DNA from: a bacterium
GTDB lineage: Bacteria; Chloroflexota; Dormibacteria; Aeolococcales; Aeolococcaceae
DNA: 38,354 bases
Direction of reading: 5' to 3'
NCBI GenBank assembly: GCA_021847925.1
Contig: JAJZNI010000083.1
Span: 1 to 38,354 of the forward strand
Shown here: positions 13,952 to 22,267 of the stretch, one piece after another
Layout of the letters: each line of letters begins with the position of its first letter
Position numbering within the stretch: the stretch's first letter is position 1
Translations under genes and position numbers: made by a program
The notes under the pieces: model-generated
What the model was told of the DNA's origin: nothing
Databases searched by the model: none
What the model saw: only the letters and a program-made list of their open reading frames with translations

Positions 13952-15799
13952 TCAGCCCGCTCGCGGACGGACGGGGGCGAGGCGGACCGGCCCCGCGAGC
14001 TGCCGCGCGGGCGCCTGGGCTGTGACCGGCTCCGGGCGCTCCGCGGCGGCCCGCACCAGCGCCTCGCCGAGCCGGGCCGGAGTGCCCAGCGCCCAACCCT
14101 GTCCCAGGGTGGCCCCGAGGTTCAGCATCCGCGCCGCGTCCGCGGCGCTCTCGATGCCCTCGGCGATGATCCGGCCCCCGAGACTGCGGGCGGTCTCCAC
14201 CAGGCCGCGGATGACCGCCGCGGACCCCGGGTCGTCGGCGCTCGAGACGAGGCTCTTGGCGATCTTGATGATCTCGGGCTCGACCGCGGCCAGCGCCTCG
14301 ATGGTGGAGAGCCCCTCGCCGACGTCGTCCATGGCGAAGCGGAAGCCGGCGCGCCGGTACAGCGCGCACGCCTGGGCGAAGCGGTCCAGCCGGGTGACCT
14401 GCTCGTTGACCTCCAGCACGACCTGGGCGGGGCGGAGGTGTGCGGCGCGGAGCTGCTCCAGCATCGCCCCCAGGCCGGCCTCGGTCAGCGACCCCACGCT
14501 CACGTTGATGAACAGCGAGCCCCCCCGGGCGAGGAGGCGGTGGGCGCCGTTCAGCGCAGCGCTCTGGCAGATGCTCTCCAGCTCGCGGGAGACGCCCAGG
14601 CGGCGTGCCGCGGTGAACATGCCGTCGACCTCCAGGTCGGAGGGGGCCCCGGTCGGGCGGGCCAGCGCCTCGTACCCGACCAGCCGGTTGCTGCGCAGGT
14701 CGCGGATCGGCTGGTAGACGGACTCCACCTCGGAGCGAGCGACGATGGCCGGCACGGCGTCGAGCCAGCTGTTCACCCGCGCCCCGGCGCCGTCGTCGAC
14801 GACGACCCGCCCCCCGCCGGTCCTCTTCGCCGCCGCCAGGGCGCGCAGCGCGCGGCCGGTGAGATCCTCCGCCGTCTCGTGGCGGTCCCAGAAGGCGATC
14901 CCCAGGCTGACGGTGCACCCGCCCGGCAGGTCGAGACGGTGCACCAGCGCCCCCGCCTGCGCGGCGGACTGCCCCTCGAGCACGAGACCGAACTCGTCGG
15001 CGCCCACCCGGGCGATGTATCCGAGGCCGGACGCGTCGGGGTCCGCGCTCTGGGCGAAGCGGAGGCCGGTGGCGACGTCGGTGAGCAGGCGGTCGCCGGC
15101 CGCGTGCCCCCAGTCCTCGTTGTAGGCGGTGAAGCGGTCGAGATCGAGCACGGCCGCCGCCAGGGTGCGGTCGCGGCCGAGCGCGGCCTGGAGCCGGCCC
15201 GGCAGCTCGAACTCCCAGGCCCGGCGGTTGGGGCAGTTGGTCACAGGGTCGGTGAACGCGAGCGAGCTGAAGCGGACGGTCTCGGCCCCCTGGCGGGTCA
15301 GCACCTTGACCCCCAGGGCGAGGAGGATGGCCGCGCCCACCGCGATGGGGCCGTAGGTGTCGGCCGGGATGGAGAGCCACGCGAAGATCGCGGTGGCCGC
15401 GGCGATGCCGATCCCCGCGAGCAGGGCGCTCCAATCGTGGCGCGATGCCAGCCACACCAGGGGCGGGGCGGTCAGCAGGGCGATGTCCGGGGCGGCGCCG
15501 CGCAGCCCGAGCTGAAGGCCGACAACCATGAGGACGGCGACCCAGGCGGCACCCGCCTGCGCGGCCCGCGGCACGCGCTCGAGGGGAAGGGCGGCGGCCA
15601 CCGCCGAGGCCGCGACCAGGACGCCGACGGCCGACCAGCGGAGGGCCGGGGCCCCCTGGTCCCCGAGCGTCCCGGGGACGACCAGAGCGGCCATCACCAG
15701 GAGCCAGCCGGCCGCTCCGCCCCGCACCAGAAGACGCTCGGCGCGCTGGGGCGCGGGCGAAGGGGGGATGGCGGGGTGCGCCGCGGCGTTGCGCAACAT
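13952..15799 (-). CDS. Membrane-anchored GGDEF-EAL protein, likely c-di-GMP phosphodiesterase
   Basis: A 615-residue protein with about five or six membrane segments (residues 28-170), a GGDEF domain (about 175-335) and an EAL domain (about 345-580). The GGDEF signature is degenerate: RVGADEF at 264-270 has Ala in place of the second Gly. The EAL domain retains expected catalytic residues: Glu377 in YEALAR, Asn432 in INVS, Glu463/466 in LEVNE, Asp491-492 in MDDVGEG, Lys512, Glu547 in AEGIE and Gln567. I infer hydrolysis of c-di-GMP, with the GGDEF part perhaps a GTP sensor. The N-terminal domain has no recognised ligand motif. Start chosen at ATG 15799; GTG 15841 is an alternative. The C-terminal 30 residues are Pro/Ala/Arg-rich. 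Confidence 0.9.
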   Translation of the reverse strand: MLRNAAAHPAIPPSPAPQRAERLLVRGGAAGWLLVMAALVVPGTLGDQGAPALRWSAVGVLVAASAVAAALPLERVPRAAQAGAAWVAVLMVVGLQLGLRGAAPDIALLTAPPLVWLASRHDWSALLAGIGIAAATAIFAWLSIPADTYGPIAVGAAILLALGVKVLTRQGAETVRFSSLAFTDPVTNCPNRRAWEFELPGRLQAALGRDRTLAAAVLDLDRFTAYNEDWGHAAGDRLLTDVATGLRFAQSADPDASGLGYIARVGADEFGLVLEGQSAAQAGALVHRLDLPGGCTVSLGIAFWDRHETAEDLTGRALRALAAAKRTGGGRVVVDDGAGARVNSWLDAVPAIVARSEVESVYQPIRDLRSNRLVGYEALARPTGAPSDLEVDGMFTAARRLGVSRELESICQSAALNGAHRLLARGGSLFINVSVGSLTEAGLGAMLEQLRAAHLRPAQVVLEVNEQVTRLDRFAQACALYRRAGFRFAMDDVGEGLSTIEALAAVEPEIIKIAKSLVSSADDPGSAAVIRGLVETARSLGGRIIAEGIESAADAARMLNLGATLGQGWALGTPARLGEALVRAAAERPEPVTAQAPARQLAGPVRLAPVRPRAG

Positions 15800-15809
15800 C
15801 TCCGCGTCC

Positions 15810-15815
15810 ACTCTA
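15810..15815 (-). promoter_or_regulatory. Putative -10 hexamer for the GGDEF-EAL gene (TAGAGT)
   Basis: TAGAGT on the minus strand lies 10 nt before ATG 15799. The same hexamer occurs before the GNAT gene and before groES. It supports the ATG rather than the upstream GTG start, because the GTG would lie upstream of the transcript start. Confidence 0.35.
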
Positions 15816-15912
15816 CGGACCGAACCGCGACCGCAGAGCACGGTCCGGTCGCGCAGCCGTCACGCTTTCCCCGCCCCTATCCGATCCGGCCCCTTCAATC
15901 TGATATCGGCGC

Positions 15913-15940
15913 GAAAAGTCCGCCGTGCGACGCGCGCACG
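15913..15940 (-). terminator. Weak hairpin plus T run after the asparagine synthase fusion
   Basis: CGTGCG/CGCACG with a 5-nt loop is followed on the minus strand, after 6 nt, by TTTT. It lies just downstream of the fusion gene stop. The stem is short and the T run is displaced, so this is only a possible terminator. The rest of the 15816-15958 interval shows nothing else clear. Confidence 0.25.
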
Positions 15941-15958
15941 CGTGCCCGGAGGGGGTGG

Positions 15959-18586
15959 TCAGGCGGGAAGCCGGCGCACGATGCAGAACGGCGTCTGCTC
16001 CGTCGTCTGGGCCATCGGGTTGTCGACGAGGGCCGCCGCCACAGCGGCACGGTCCAGGCCCCGGCTCGCCCCCAGGACGTTGACGCCGAGGTCGTTGCTG
16101 TCCACGATCGCGACCCCCACGTCCGCGCCGAGGTCGGTCCGCAGCGTGCGACGGAGCCCGTCGGCGACACCGTCCGGGTCGACCGGGGCCTTGCTGGCAT
16201 GGCGGTTGTAGGGGGGGATGACGTGGTCGTCGGGACCGTCGATGGCGTTCACGCCCGACCCCGCGATGCGGTAGAAGACGCCGTGGATGCCGACCGGGCG
16301 GGTCAGGGCTGCGCAGGCGGCCGCGAGCAGGATCCGGGGCGCGCCCGCCTCCTCGAGGGCGAGCTGCATGGTCACCGGGCGTCCGATGCCGATGCCGATG
16401 GGGACCTGGCTCACGAAGCGGGCGAGGAGCCGGGCGAGCGGCGTCACGCGGATCGTCTCGACCGGATAGGAGCGACCCTGGGTCACCGCCACCATCTTCT
16501 CGCTCATCACGACCACGTCGCCGTCCTGGAGGCCCACGCCGCGCTCCGACGCGCCGGCCAGGGAGGCACGCAGAGCCGCCGCCAGGTCGTCCCCGACCCT
16601 GACCAGCTCGGAGTGAAGCGGCACCCGCGCCCAGGTGGCACCGTGGCCCTGGAGCAGCAGATGGCGGCCGGGGTTGGGGGACGCCGCCTCGACGAGCCGC
16701 TCCGCCCCCAGCGCCGGGGCCGCGGCGAGGTCGCCGCGCACGGCGAAGCCGTAGGGCCTGCTCCCCACCGCGATCCCGGAGCCGGGGTTGTCGAAGAAGA
16801 TCCGCAGCCACACCTCGACGTTCACGGCGCGCCAGAAGAAGAGGGACTCCTCGGTCTCACCGACGCAGGCGCGGCGGAACCCCTCGGCCACGGCGCCGGC
16901 GTCCCAATACGGCCGCGCCCGGAAGCTGGGGGAGCGCATCAGCGACTGGATCGCCGCGCGCTGCTGGCGGAACCAGCGGAACTCCGGGGTGGTGAAGCCG
17001 ATCTTCTTGCGCCGCTGCCTGACCATCTCGGGCAGGACGCCGCGAAAGGCATCGCGGAGGATGCGCCGCGACCACCCGCCCGAGACGATCGCCGAGGCGG
17101 GCAGGCGCAGGATCCACTCCACCAGCTCCTGGTCGAGGAAGGGCAGCCGGGCCTCCATGGAGTGGGCCATGGAGTTGCGGTCCTCGTAGCGGAGCAGGGA
17201 CGGCAGCGAGAAGGTGGTGAGGTCCTGGAGCAGTCGCCGCTTGAGGTCGTCCCGCACCCGGGGATCACGCGGCCGGCGCTGCCGGCGCGCCCACTCGGGA
17301 CGCAGCATGCCCAGCGGGTCGACGGGGTGCCGGCGCTCCCAGAGGCGGCGGCGCACCAGCGGGCCCACGGTGTCGCGCGCGAGCGCGGACTCGCGGGCGA
17401 AGTCGGCGTAGCGGCCCTCGCGGAGAAGCTGGCGCAGGTAGACGTACTGGTAGGGGACGTAGCCGGCGAGCAGCTCGTCGCCGCCCTGCCCGTCGAGGAG
17501 GACGGTCACCTTCTGGCGGGCGACGCGCATCACCGACCACATCGCGTAGGGGGCGGTGGTGATCATCGGCTCCTCGGCGTCACGCACCCACGTCTCGAGG
17601 TCGGCGAGCCAGGCGTCCGAGGTGGGGCGGATCCAGGTGGGCTCCGCCGATATCACCCCCAGCACCGAGTCGATGTAGCGCTTCTCGTCGATGGGGTCGC
17701 CGGGGAAGACCGCGGAGAAGGTCTTGAGGCGCTCGCCCAGGGAGACGGAGTCGGGGACGTGCTCCTGGAGCAGCCGGTCCATGGTGCAGACGATCGGGGA
17801 GGAGTCCAGCCCGCCGGAGAGACAGATCCCGACCGGGACGTCCGCCACCAGGCGCCGCTCCACGGCGCGCTCGAAGAGGCGGCGGAACTCGGCGGGATCG
17901 GGCTCGACGTCCTCGCTGAGCCGCGGCGTCCAGTAGCGGGTCTCGTGGATGCCGGTGGCGTCGACGGTGACGTAGGTGCCCGCCGGGACCTGGCGCACCC
18001 CGGCGAAGAAGGTCAGGTCGTTGTGGTCGTAGAGCCCGTGGCCGAGGTACTCGTAGAGCTGCTGCTCGTCGACCGCGCGCGGGAAGGTGGGGTCGGCGAG
18101 CAGCGCCTTGATCTCCGAGGCGAAGACCACGCGGCGGTCGTGCTCGGCGTAGAAGAGCGGCTTGATGCCGAAGTGGTCGCGGCAGAGCGTGAGCCGCGGG
18201 GCGTCGCCGCGCTCGTCGAGGATGGCGAGGGCCCACATGCCGTTGAACCGGGAGAAGGCGTCCGGTCCCCATTCCGCGTACGCGTGGAGGACCACCTCCG
18301 TGTCGCAGCTGGTGTGGAGCGCCCGGCCCCGCGCCTCCAGCTCTCTCCTCAGCTCCCGGAAGTTGTAGACCTCCCCGTTGTACACGAGGTGCAGCCGGCC
18401 GCCCTCGGTGGACATCGGCTGGGCGCCCGCCGCGAGGTCGATGATGGAGAGCCGCCGGAACCCGAGCGACGCGGCCTCGGTCTCCAGGAAGCCCTCATCG
18501 TCGGGCCCGCGGTGACGCAGGGACTCGGCCATGGCGCGAAGCACACCGGGATCGGGCCGGCCGTGGAAGCCGCAGATGCCGCACAC
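15959..18586 (-). CDS. asnB: Asparagine synthase (glutamine-hydrolysing) fused to CofE-like gamma-glutamyl ligase domain
   Basis: One uninterrupted frame of 875 residues from GTG 18586. Residues 1-600 are a complete AsnB: Cys2 of MCGICGF is the glutaminase nucleophile, followed by SLRHRGPDDEG, VYNGEVYNFRELR, RDHFGIKPLFY, the ATP-pyrophosphatase loop SGGLDSS (257-263), LLDGQGGDELLAGY and EARLPFLD. AsnB proteins usually end about here. Residues 610-875 resemble the F420-0:gamma-glutamyl ligase (CofE) family: GDVVVMSEKMVAVTQGR (689-705), FYRIAGSGVNAIDGP, IPPYNR, VAIVDSNDLGVNVLG and DNPMAQTTEQTP. CofE uses GTP to add glutamate by a gamma-amide bond. No other F420 genes are in the window. The product may be a combined amide-forming enzyme, perhaps modifying a cofactor or wall peptide; that is inference. 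The gene begins 5 nt after the GNAT stop codon. Confidence 0.9.
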   Translation of the reverse strand: MCGICGFHGRPDPGVLRAMAESLRHRGPDDEGFLETEAASLGFRRLSIIDLAAGAQPMSTEGGRLHLVYNGEVYNFRELRRELEARGRALHTSCDTEVVLHAYAEWGPDAFSRFNGMWALAILDERGDAPRLTLCRDHFGIKPLFYAEHDRRVVFASEIKALLADPTFPRAVDEQQLYEYLGHGLYDHNDLTFFAGVRQVPAGTYVTVDATGIHETRYWTPRLSEDVEPDPAEFRRLFERAVERRLVADVPVGICLSGGLDSSPIVCTMDRLLQEHVPDSVSLGERLKTFSAVFPGDPIDEKRYIDSVLGVISAEPTWIRPTSDAWLADLETWVRDAEEPMITTAPYAMWSVMRVARQKVTVLLDGQGGDELLAGYVPYQYVYLRQLLREGRYADFARESALARDTVGPLVRRRLWERRHPVDPLGMLRPEWARRQRRPRDPRVRDDLKRRLLQDLTTFSLPSLLRYEDRNSMAHSMEARLPFLDQELVEWILRLPASAIVSGGWSRRILRDAFRGVLPEMVRQRRKKIGFTTPEFRWFRQQRAAIQSLMRSPSFRARPYWDAGAVAEGFRRACVGETEESLFFWRAVNVEVWLRIFFDNPGSGIAVGSRPYGFAVRGDLAAAPALGAERLVEAASPNPGRHLLLQGHGATWARVPLHSELVRVGDDLAAALRASLAGASERGVGLQDGDVVVMSEKMVAVTQGRSYPVETIRVTPLARLLARFVSQVPIGIGIGRPVTMQLALEEAGAPRILLAAACAALTRPVGIHGVFYRIAGSGVNAIDGPDDHVIPPYNRHASKAPVDPDGVADGLRRTLRTDLGADVGVAIVDSNDLGVNVLGASRGLDRAAVAAALVDNPMAQTTEQTPFCIVRRLPA

Positions 18587-18590
18587 GGGG

Positions 18591-19157
18591 CTAGGACTCC
18601 GCCCCCGCGGCGGCCGGGCGGCGCTCCCAGAGCAGCAGGATCCCCGCGTCGGAGATCCTCCGGCCCACCCGAACGAAGCCGCTCTTCTCCAGCACGCGGA
18701 TGGAGGCCGCGTTGGTCGGCAGGCATTCGGCCGTGACGCGGCGGACCCCGGGTTGGGCGAGCGCCCACGCGCCGAGCGCGGCCACCACCTCGGTGGCGTA
18801 GCCCCGCCCACGCATCGAGCGGTTGATGGAGTAGCCGACCTCAACGCTCCCGGAGGGATCGGGAGGTCCCTTGAATCCCAGGCTGCCCACCGCCAGGCGC
18901 TCGGCGCGCAGCACCGCCACGCCGTCGACCCAGGGCATCGAGCCGGGCTCCCGCTCCCGGCGCGCTATCCAGATCGGCAGGACCTGCAGAGCGTCGTCCC
19001 CCGGCCACTCCTCCGGGAAGCGGACCCGGAGCACGCTCGGCGTCCCCGACCCGTTCCCCACGGGCAGCTCCGCGTGGAACTCGGCGCCCCGCGCCCGCTG
19101 GCGGAGCACGGAGAGGGGGGTCGGCGCGTAGAGGAGCCGTGCGGTCTCGATCAGCAC
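18591..19157 (-). CDS. GNAT-family N-acetyltransferase (RimJ/RimL-like)
   Basis: A 188-residue acetyltransferase starting at GTG 19157. The N-terminal region (IETARLLYAPTPLSVL) is typical of RimJ/RimL-type enzymes. The acetyl-CoA loop is NRSMRGRGYATEV near residue 110, followed by RRVTAECLPTNAASIRVLEKSGF, the usual motif B helix. Its substrate cannot be told from sequence. Only 4 nt separate it from the asparagine synthase fusion downstream, so the two are probably co-translated, and its substrate may be related to that pathway. There is no Shine-Dalgarno; a TAGAGT hexamer lies 6 nt before the GTG. Confidence 0.88.
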   Translation of the reverse strand: MLIETARLLYAPTPLSVLRQRARGAEFHAELPVGNGSGTPSVLRVRFPEEWPGDDALQVLPIWIARREREPGSMPWVDGVAVLRAERLAVGSLGFKGPPDPSGSVEVGYSINRSMRGRGYATEVVAALGAWALAQPGVRRVTAECLPTNAASIRVLEKSGFVRVGRRISDAGILLLWERRPAAAGAES

Positions 19158-19163
19158 GCACGC

Positions 19164-19169
19164 ACTCTA
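19164..19169 (-). promoter_or_regulatory. Putative -10 hexamer for GNAT-asnB operon (TAGAGT)
   Basis: TAGAGT on the minus strand is followed by six bases and the GTG of the GNAT gene, which predicts a leaderless transcript for the GNAT-asparagine synthase pair. No -35 is visible. The remaining bases up to the groEL stop at 19231 show no clear terminator. Confidence 0.42.
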
Positions 19170-19230
19170 TCGGGTGGGACCCCTGACGGCGCCGCGGCCC
19201 CCTCTCACCCGAGGCGCCCGGCGGTCCCCT

Positions 19231-20904
19231 CTAGAAGTCCATGTCCTCGTCGCCACCCATGCCGCCGAAGTCGCCCATGCCGCCCCCGCCGTGAGAGTGA
19301 CCGTGCCCCCCGTCGCCCTCGTCCTCCTCGGGCTCGGGGACGTCGGCGACCAGCGCCTCGGTGGTCAGGATCATGGTGGCGATGGACACCGCCGAGGTGA
19401 GCGCCGTGACCACGACCTTGGTGGGATCGATGATCCCCCGCTCCACCAGGTTCCCGTACTCCTCGGTGCTCACGTCCAGCCCCTGGTCCCCCGTGAGCTC
19501 GGCGACCCGGTTCGCGACCACCGCGCCCTCCAGCCCCGCGTTGGAGGCGAGGACGCGCAGCGGCTCCTCGAGGGCACGCCGGACCGCCCGGGCCCCGGCG
19601 AGGGCGTCCCCCTCCAGCGAGAGCCCATCCACGGCGTCGCGCGCACGCATCAGGGCGACCCCGCCGCCCGCGACGTAGCCGGCCTCGATCGCCGCCCGGG
19701 TGGCGTGGAGCGCATCCTCGACGCGAGCCTTGCGCTCCTTCATGGCGACCTCGGTGGGGGCGCCCACCTTGATCTGGGCGACGCCTCCGGTGAGACGGGC
19801 GAGCCGCTCCTGCAGCTTCTCCCGGTCCCAGTCGGAGTCCGTCTCCTCGATCTGCTGGCGGATCTCCTCGCAGCGCGCGTCGATGGCGCGGCGCTCGCCG
19901 CCGCCACCGACCACGGTGGTGTCGTCCTTGGTGACCGTCACCCGGTCGGCGCGGCCGAGGTGCTGGGACTGCACGTGCTCGAGGTCGAGCCCCAGCTCGG
20001 CGCTGATCACCGTGGCACCGGTCAGGACCGCGAGGTCCTGCAGCATCGCCTTGCGCCGATCGCCGAAGCCGGGGGCCTTGACCGCGACCGCGGTGAAGGT
20101 GCCCCGCATCCGGTTGACGACCAGGGTGGCGAGGGCCTCGCCGGTGACGTCCTCGGCCACGAGGAGCAGGGGACGCTTGTCGGCGACGACCGTCTCGAGG
20201 ACGGGCAGGAGGTCCTTGACCGCGCTGACCTTGGCGTCCGTGAGGAGGATTGCCGGCCTCTCCAGCTCGGCGACCATCTCCTTCTGGTCGGTGACCAGGT
20301 AGGGGGAGACGTAGCCGCGGTCGAACTGCATCCCCTCCACCACCTCGACGGTCGTCTCGATGCCGTCCGCCGACTCGACCGAGACCACGCCCTCGCGACC
20401 CACCTTGGCGAACGCCTCGGCGAGCATGGAGCCGATCTCGGCGTCGGCGGCGCTGATGGAGGCGATGCGCCGGATGTCCTCGTTGGTGTCCACGGGGTGC
20501 GAGCGCGCCCGCACCGCGCCGGCCACGGCCTCCGCGGCCGCCTGCATCCCCCGGCGGAGCTCCACCGGCAGCGCCCCCGAGCCGAGCAGGCGGATGCCCT
20601 CGTCGATGAGGGACCGGCTCAGCACCGTCGCGGTGGTGGTCCCGTCGCCGGCCACGTCGTTGGTCTTGACGGCCACCTCGCGGAGCAGCTGGGCCCCCAT
20701 GTTCTCGAAGTGATCCTTGAACTCCAGGTCGCGGGCGACGGTCACCCCGTCGCTCGTGATGAGCGGGGCGCCGAACTTCTTGTCCAGCACCACGGACCGT
20801 CCCCGCGGACCCAGGGTCACCGAGATCGCCGCGGCGGCGGCATCCACGCCCTTGCGGAGCGCCTGGCGCGCCTCGACGTCGAAGCGAAGCTCTTTGGCCG
20901 GCAT
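19231..20904 (-). CDS. groEL: Chaperonin GroEL (60 kDa)
   Basis: ATP-dependent folding chamber working with GroES in the cytosol. The 557-residue protein has the nucleotide-site motifs [31 protein letters not shown] and [14 protein letters not shown]. The C-terminal tail differs from the common Gly-Gly-Met repeats: it is acidic, then [18 protein letters not shown], then DEDMDF. It follows groES by 17 nt, and both are read from the CIRCE-controlled promoter. Only one groEL is in the window; many actinobacteria and Chloroflexota have more than one elsewhere. Confidence 0.98.
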   Translation of the reverse strand: MPAKELRFDVEARQALRKGVDAAAAAISVTLGPRGRSVVLDKKFGAPLITSDGVTVARDLEFKDHFENMGAQLLREVAVKTNDVAGDGTTTATVLSRSLIDEGIRLLGSGALPVELRRGMQAAAEAVAGAVRARSHPVDTNEDIRRIASISAADAEIGSMLAEAFAKVGREGVVSVESADGIETTVEVVEGMQFDRGYVSPYLVTDQKEMVAELERPAILLTDAKVSAVKDLLPVLETVVADKRPLLLVAEDVTGEALATLVVNRMRGTFTAVAVKAPGFGDRRKAMLQDLAVLTGATVISAELGLDLEHVQSQHLGRADRVTVTKDDTTVVGGGGERRAIDARCEEIRQQIEETDSDWDREKLQERLARLTGGVAQIKVGAPTEVAMKERKARVEDALHATRAAIEAGYVAGGGVALMRARDAVDGLSLEGDALAGARAVRRALEEPLRVLASNAGLEGAVVANRVAELTGDQGLDVSTEEYGNLVERGIIDPTKVVVTALTSAVSIATMILTTEALVADVPEPEEDEGDGGHGHSHGGGGMGDFGGMGGDEDMDF

Positions 20905-20921
20905 GGCGGGCGGGCTCGGGG

Positions 20922-21230
20922 CTACTTGCCGTTGGGCTGGACGACGGCGAGGATGTCCTTCTCGGAGAGGATCAGGTAGTCGACGTCGTCGATCTTCACC
21001 TCGCTGCCGGCGTACTTGGCGTACATCACGCGGTCGCCGACCGCCACATCCAGCTTGATCCGCTCGCCGGTCCGCTCGTTGTACCGGCCGCTGCCCACCG
21101 CCTCGATGATCCCCTCCTGGGGCTTCTCCTTGGCGGTGTCGGGGAGGACGATGCCGCTCTTGGTCATCTCCTCGCGCTCGACGGGCTTGATGAGAACACG
21201 ATCTGCCAGGGGACGGAGCTTCAAGGCCAC
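20922..21230 (-). CDS. groES: Co-chaperonin GroES (10 kDa)
   Basis: Heptameric lid of the GroEL chamber. The 102-residue protein starts at GTG 21230, read as [12 protein letters not shown], with a strong GGAGG ribosome-binding site 7 nt upstream that decides the start over an upstream in-frame codon. The mobile loop is [21 protein letters not shown] and the roof region carries NERTGERI. The C-terminal [14 protein letters not shown] is typical. It is the first gene of groES-groEL. Confidence 0.97.
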   Translation of the reverse strand: MALKLRPLADRVLIKPVEREEMTKSGIVLPDTAKEKPQEGIIEAVGSGRYNERTGERIKLDVAVGDRVMYAKYAGSEVKIDDVDYLILSEKDILAVVQPNGK

Positions 21231-21247
21231 GGTGCGACCTCCAGTCT

Positions 21248-21274
21248 TTAGCACTCGGGGTGGTTGACTGCTAA
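21248..21274 (-). promoter_or_regulatory. CIRCE operator of groES-groEL (HrcA binding site)
   Basis: TTAGCACTC, nine bases, GACTGCTAA on the plus strand. This is the CIRCE inverted repeat with one mismatch in the second arm (GAGTGCTAA expected). It overlaps the probable transcription start and lies 18 nt before the groES GTG. HrcA would repress groESL here until heat shock. hrcA itself is not in the window. Confidence 0.93.
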
Positions 21275-21275
21275 C

Positions 21276-21305
21276 ACTCTACCCGAGCGCCTGCCAGGCG
21301 CGCAA
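21276..21305 (-). promoter_or_regulatory. Putative groES-groEL promoter
   Basis: On the minus strand TTGCGC (21300-21305), an 18-bp spacer, and TAGAGT (21276-21281). The -10 ends just before the CIRCE element, so the start site would lie inside the operator, the classic arrangement for HrcA repression. Confidence 0.5.
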
Positions 21306-21335
21306 CCCGGCACGCCCCCGGCGGGCGCTGCGGGC

Positions 21336-22184
21336 TCACGCCCCGCCGGCCGTGACCACCATGTCGGTCAGGAAGCCGGCCAGGAGCCCGATCAGAACCC
21401 CCCAGAAGACCAGGTCCCTGCGGCCCCCGCGCTGGCCCCCGCCGAGCAGCTGCAGCACCACGTAGAGGATCGATCCGCCGGCCAGGCTCAGGAAGACCAC
21501 GCTGACCGGGGCGCTCGTGACCTGGCGGCCGATCACCGTGCCCGCGAAGGTCGGCCCACCGCCGATGAGGCCCATGAGCAGGAGGAACCCCCAGGAGGGA
21601 CGCTCGCTCTCAGCGGCCAGCGGGGCCACGATCCCGAAGCCCTCGGTGGCGTTGTGGAGGGCGAATCCGATCACCAGCACGGTCGCGAGCCCGATCGCCC
21701 CCACCGCCGCGCTGTTGCCGATGGCGAGGCCCTCTCCGAAGTTGTGGAGCCCGATGCCGACGGCGATGAGGAGGGCCAGCCGCCGCGCCGGCGGCCAGGC
21801 GGCGATCCCGGTCCGGCGCGCGGCCAGCTCGCCCGACGCCATGGCACCGGGGCCGTGGGAGGCCCGGGCCCGCCGCGAGAGCCAGCGCTCGTACTGGACC
21901 AGACCGAGCAGCCCCGCGGCGATCCCCCCCAGATAGAGGGCGGCGTACCCGAGGACCGGGCCGAACCCGCCGCGATGGCGGTGGAGGGCGGTCAGCGCAC
22001 CGCCGACGGGGACGTACGCGCTGCTCAGGACGTCCCAGAGGATGAAGAGCAGGATGCCGGCGGCCAGCGCGCTCAGGAACTGGCGCAACCCCGGCGGCAG
22101 CGAGCGGACCCTCCCGAGGGGCAGCCCGAGCAGGATGGTGGCCCCGGCGATGAAGCCGAGCAGCAGCGTCTCTGCCTGACCCAT
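21336..22184 (-). CDS. ZIP-family divalent metal transporter
   Basis: A 282-residue membrane protein with about eight hydrophobic segments. The two metal-site helices are easy to see: GIGLHNFGEGLAIG and GFALHNATEGFGI, each with the HNxxEG signature of ZupT/ZIP carriers that import Zn, Fe or Mn. Between the third and fourth helices is a loop with Arg/His (ALHRHRGGFG and a longer one before residue 130). The ATG at 22184 has a GGGAG ribosome-binding site 9 nt upstream. The preceding 84 bp hold a DtxR-type operator, so metal-dependent repression is likely. Confidence 0.92.
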   Translation of the reverse strand: MGQAETLLLGFIAGATILLGLPLGRVRSLPPGLRQFLSALAAGILLFILWDVLSSAYVPVGGALTALHRHRGGFGPVLGYAALYLGGIAAGLLGLVQYERWLSRRARASHGPGAMASGELAARRTGIAAWPPARRLALLIAVGIGLHNFGEGLAIGNSAAVGAIGLATVLVIGFALHNATEGFGIVAPLAAESERPSWGFLLLMGLIGGGPTFAGTVIGRQVTSAPVSVVFLSLAGGSILYVVLQLLGGGQRGGRRDLVFWGVLIGLLAGFLTDMVVTAGGA

Positions 22185-22267
22185 GCGATGTGGCTCCCCG
22201 TGGGTGTGGGCGGCGCGCGCCCGGCCGGTCGTCCCGGTGCGGTGCGCCCGCGTCCCGTGTCTCCCTG

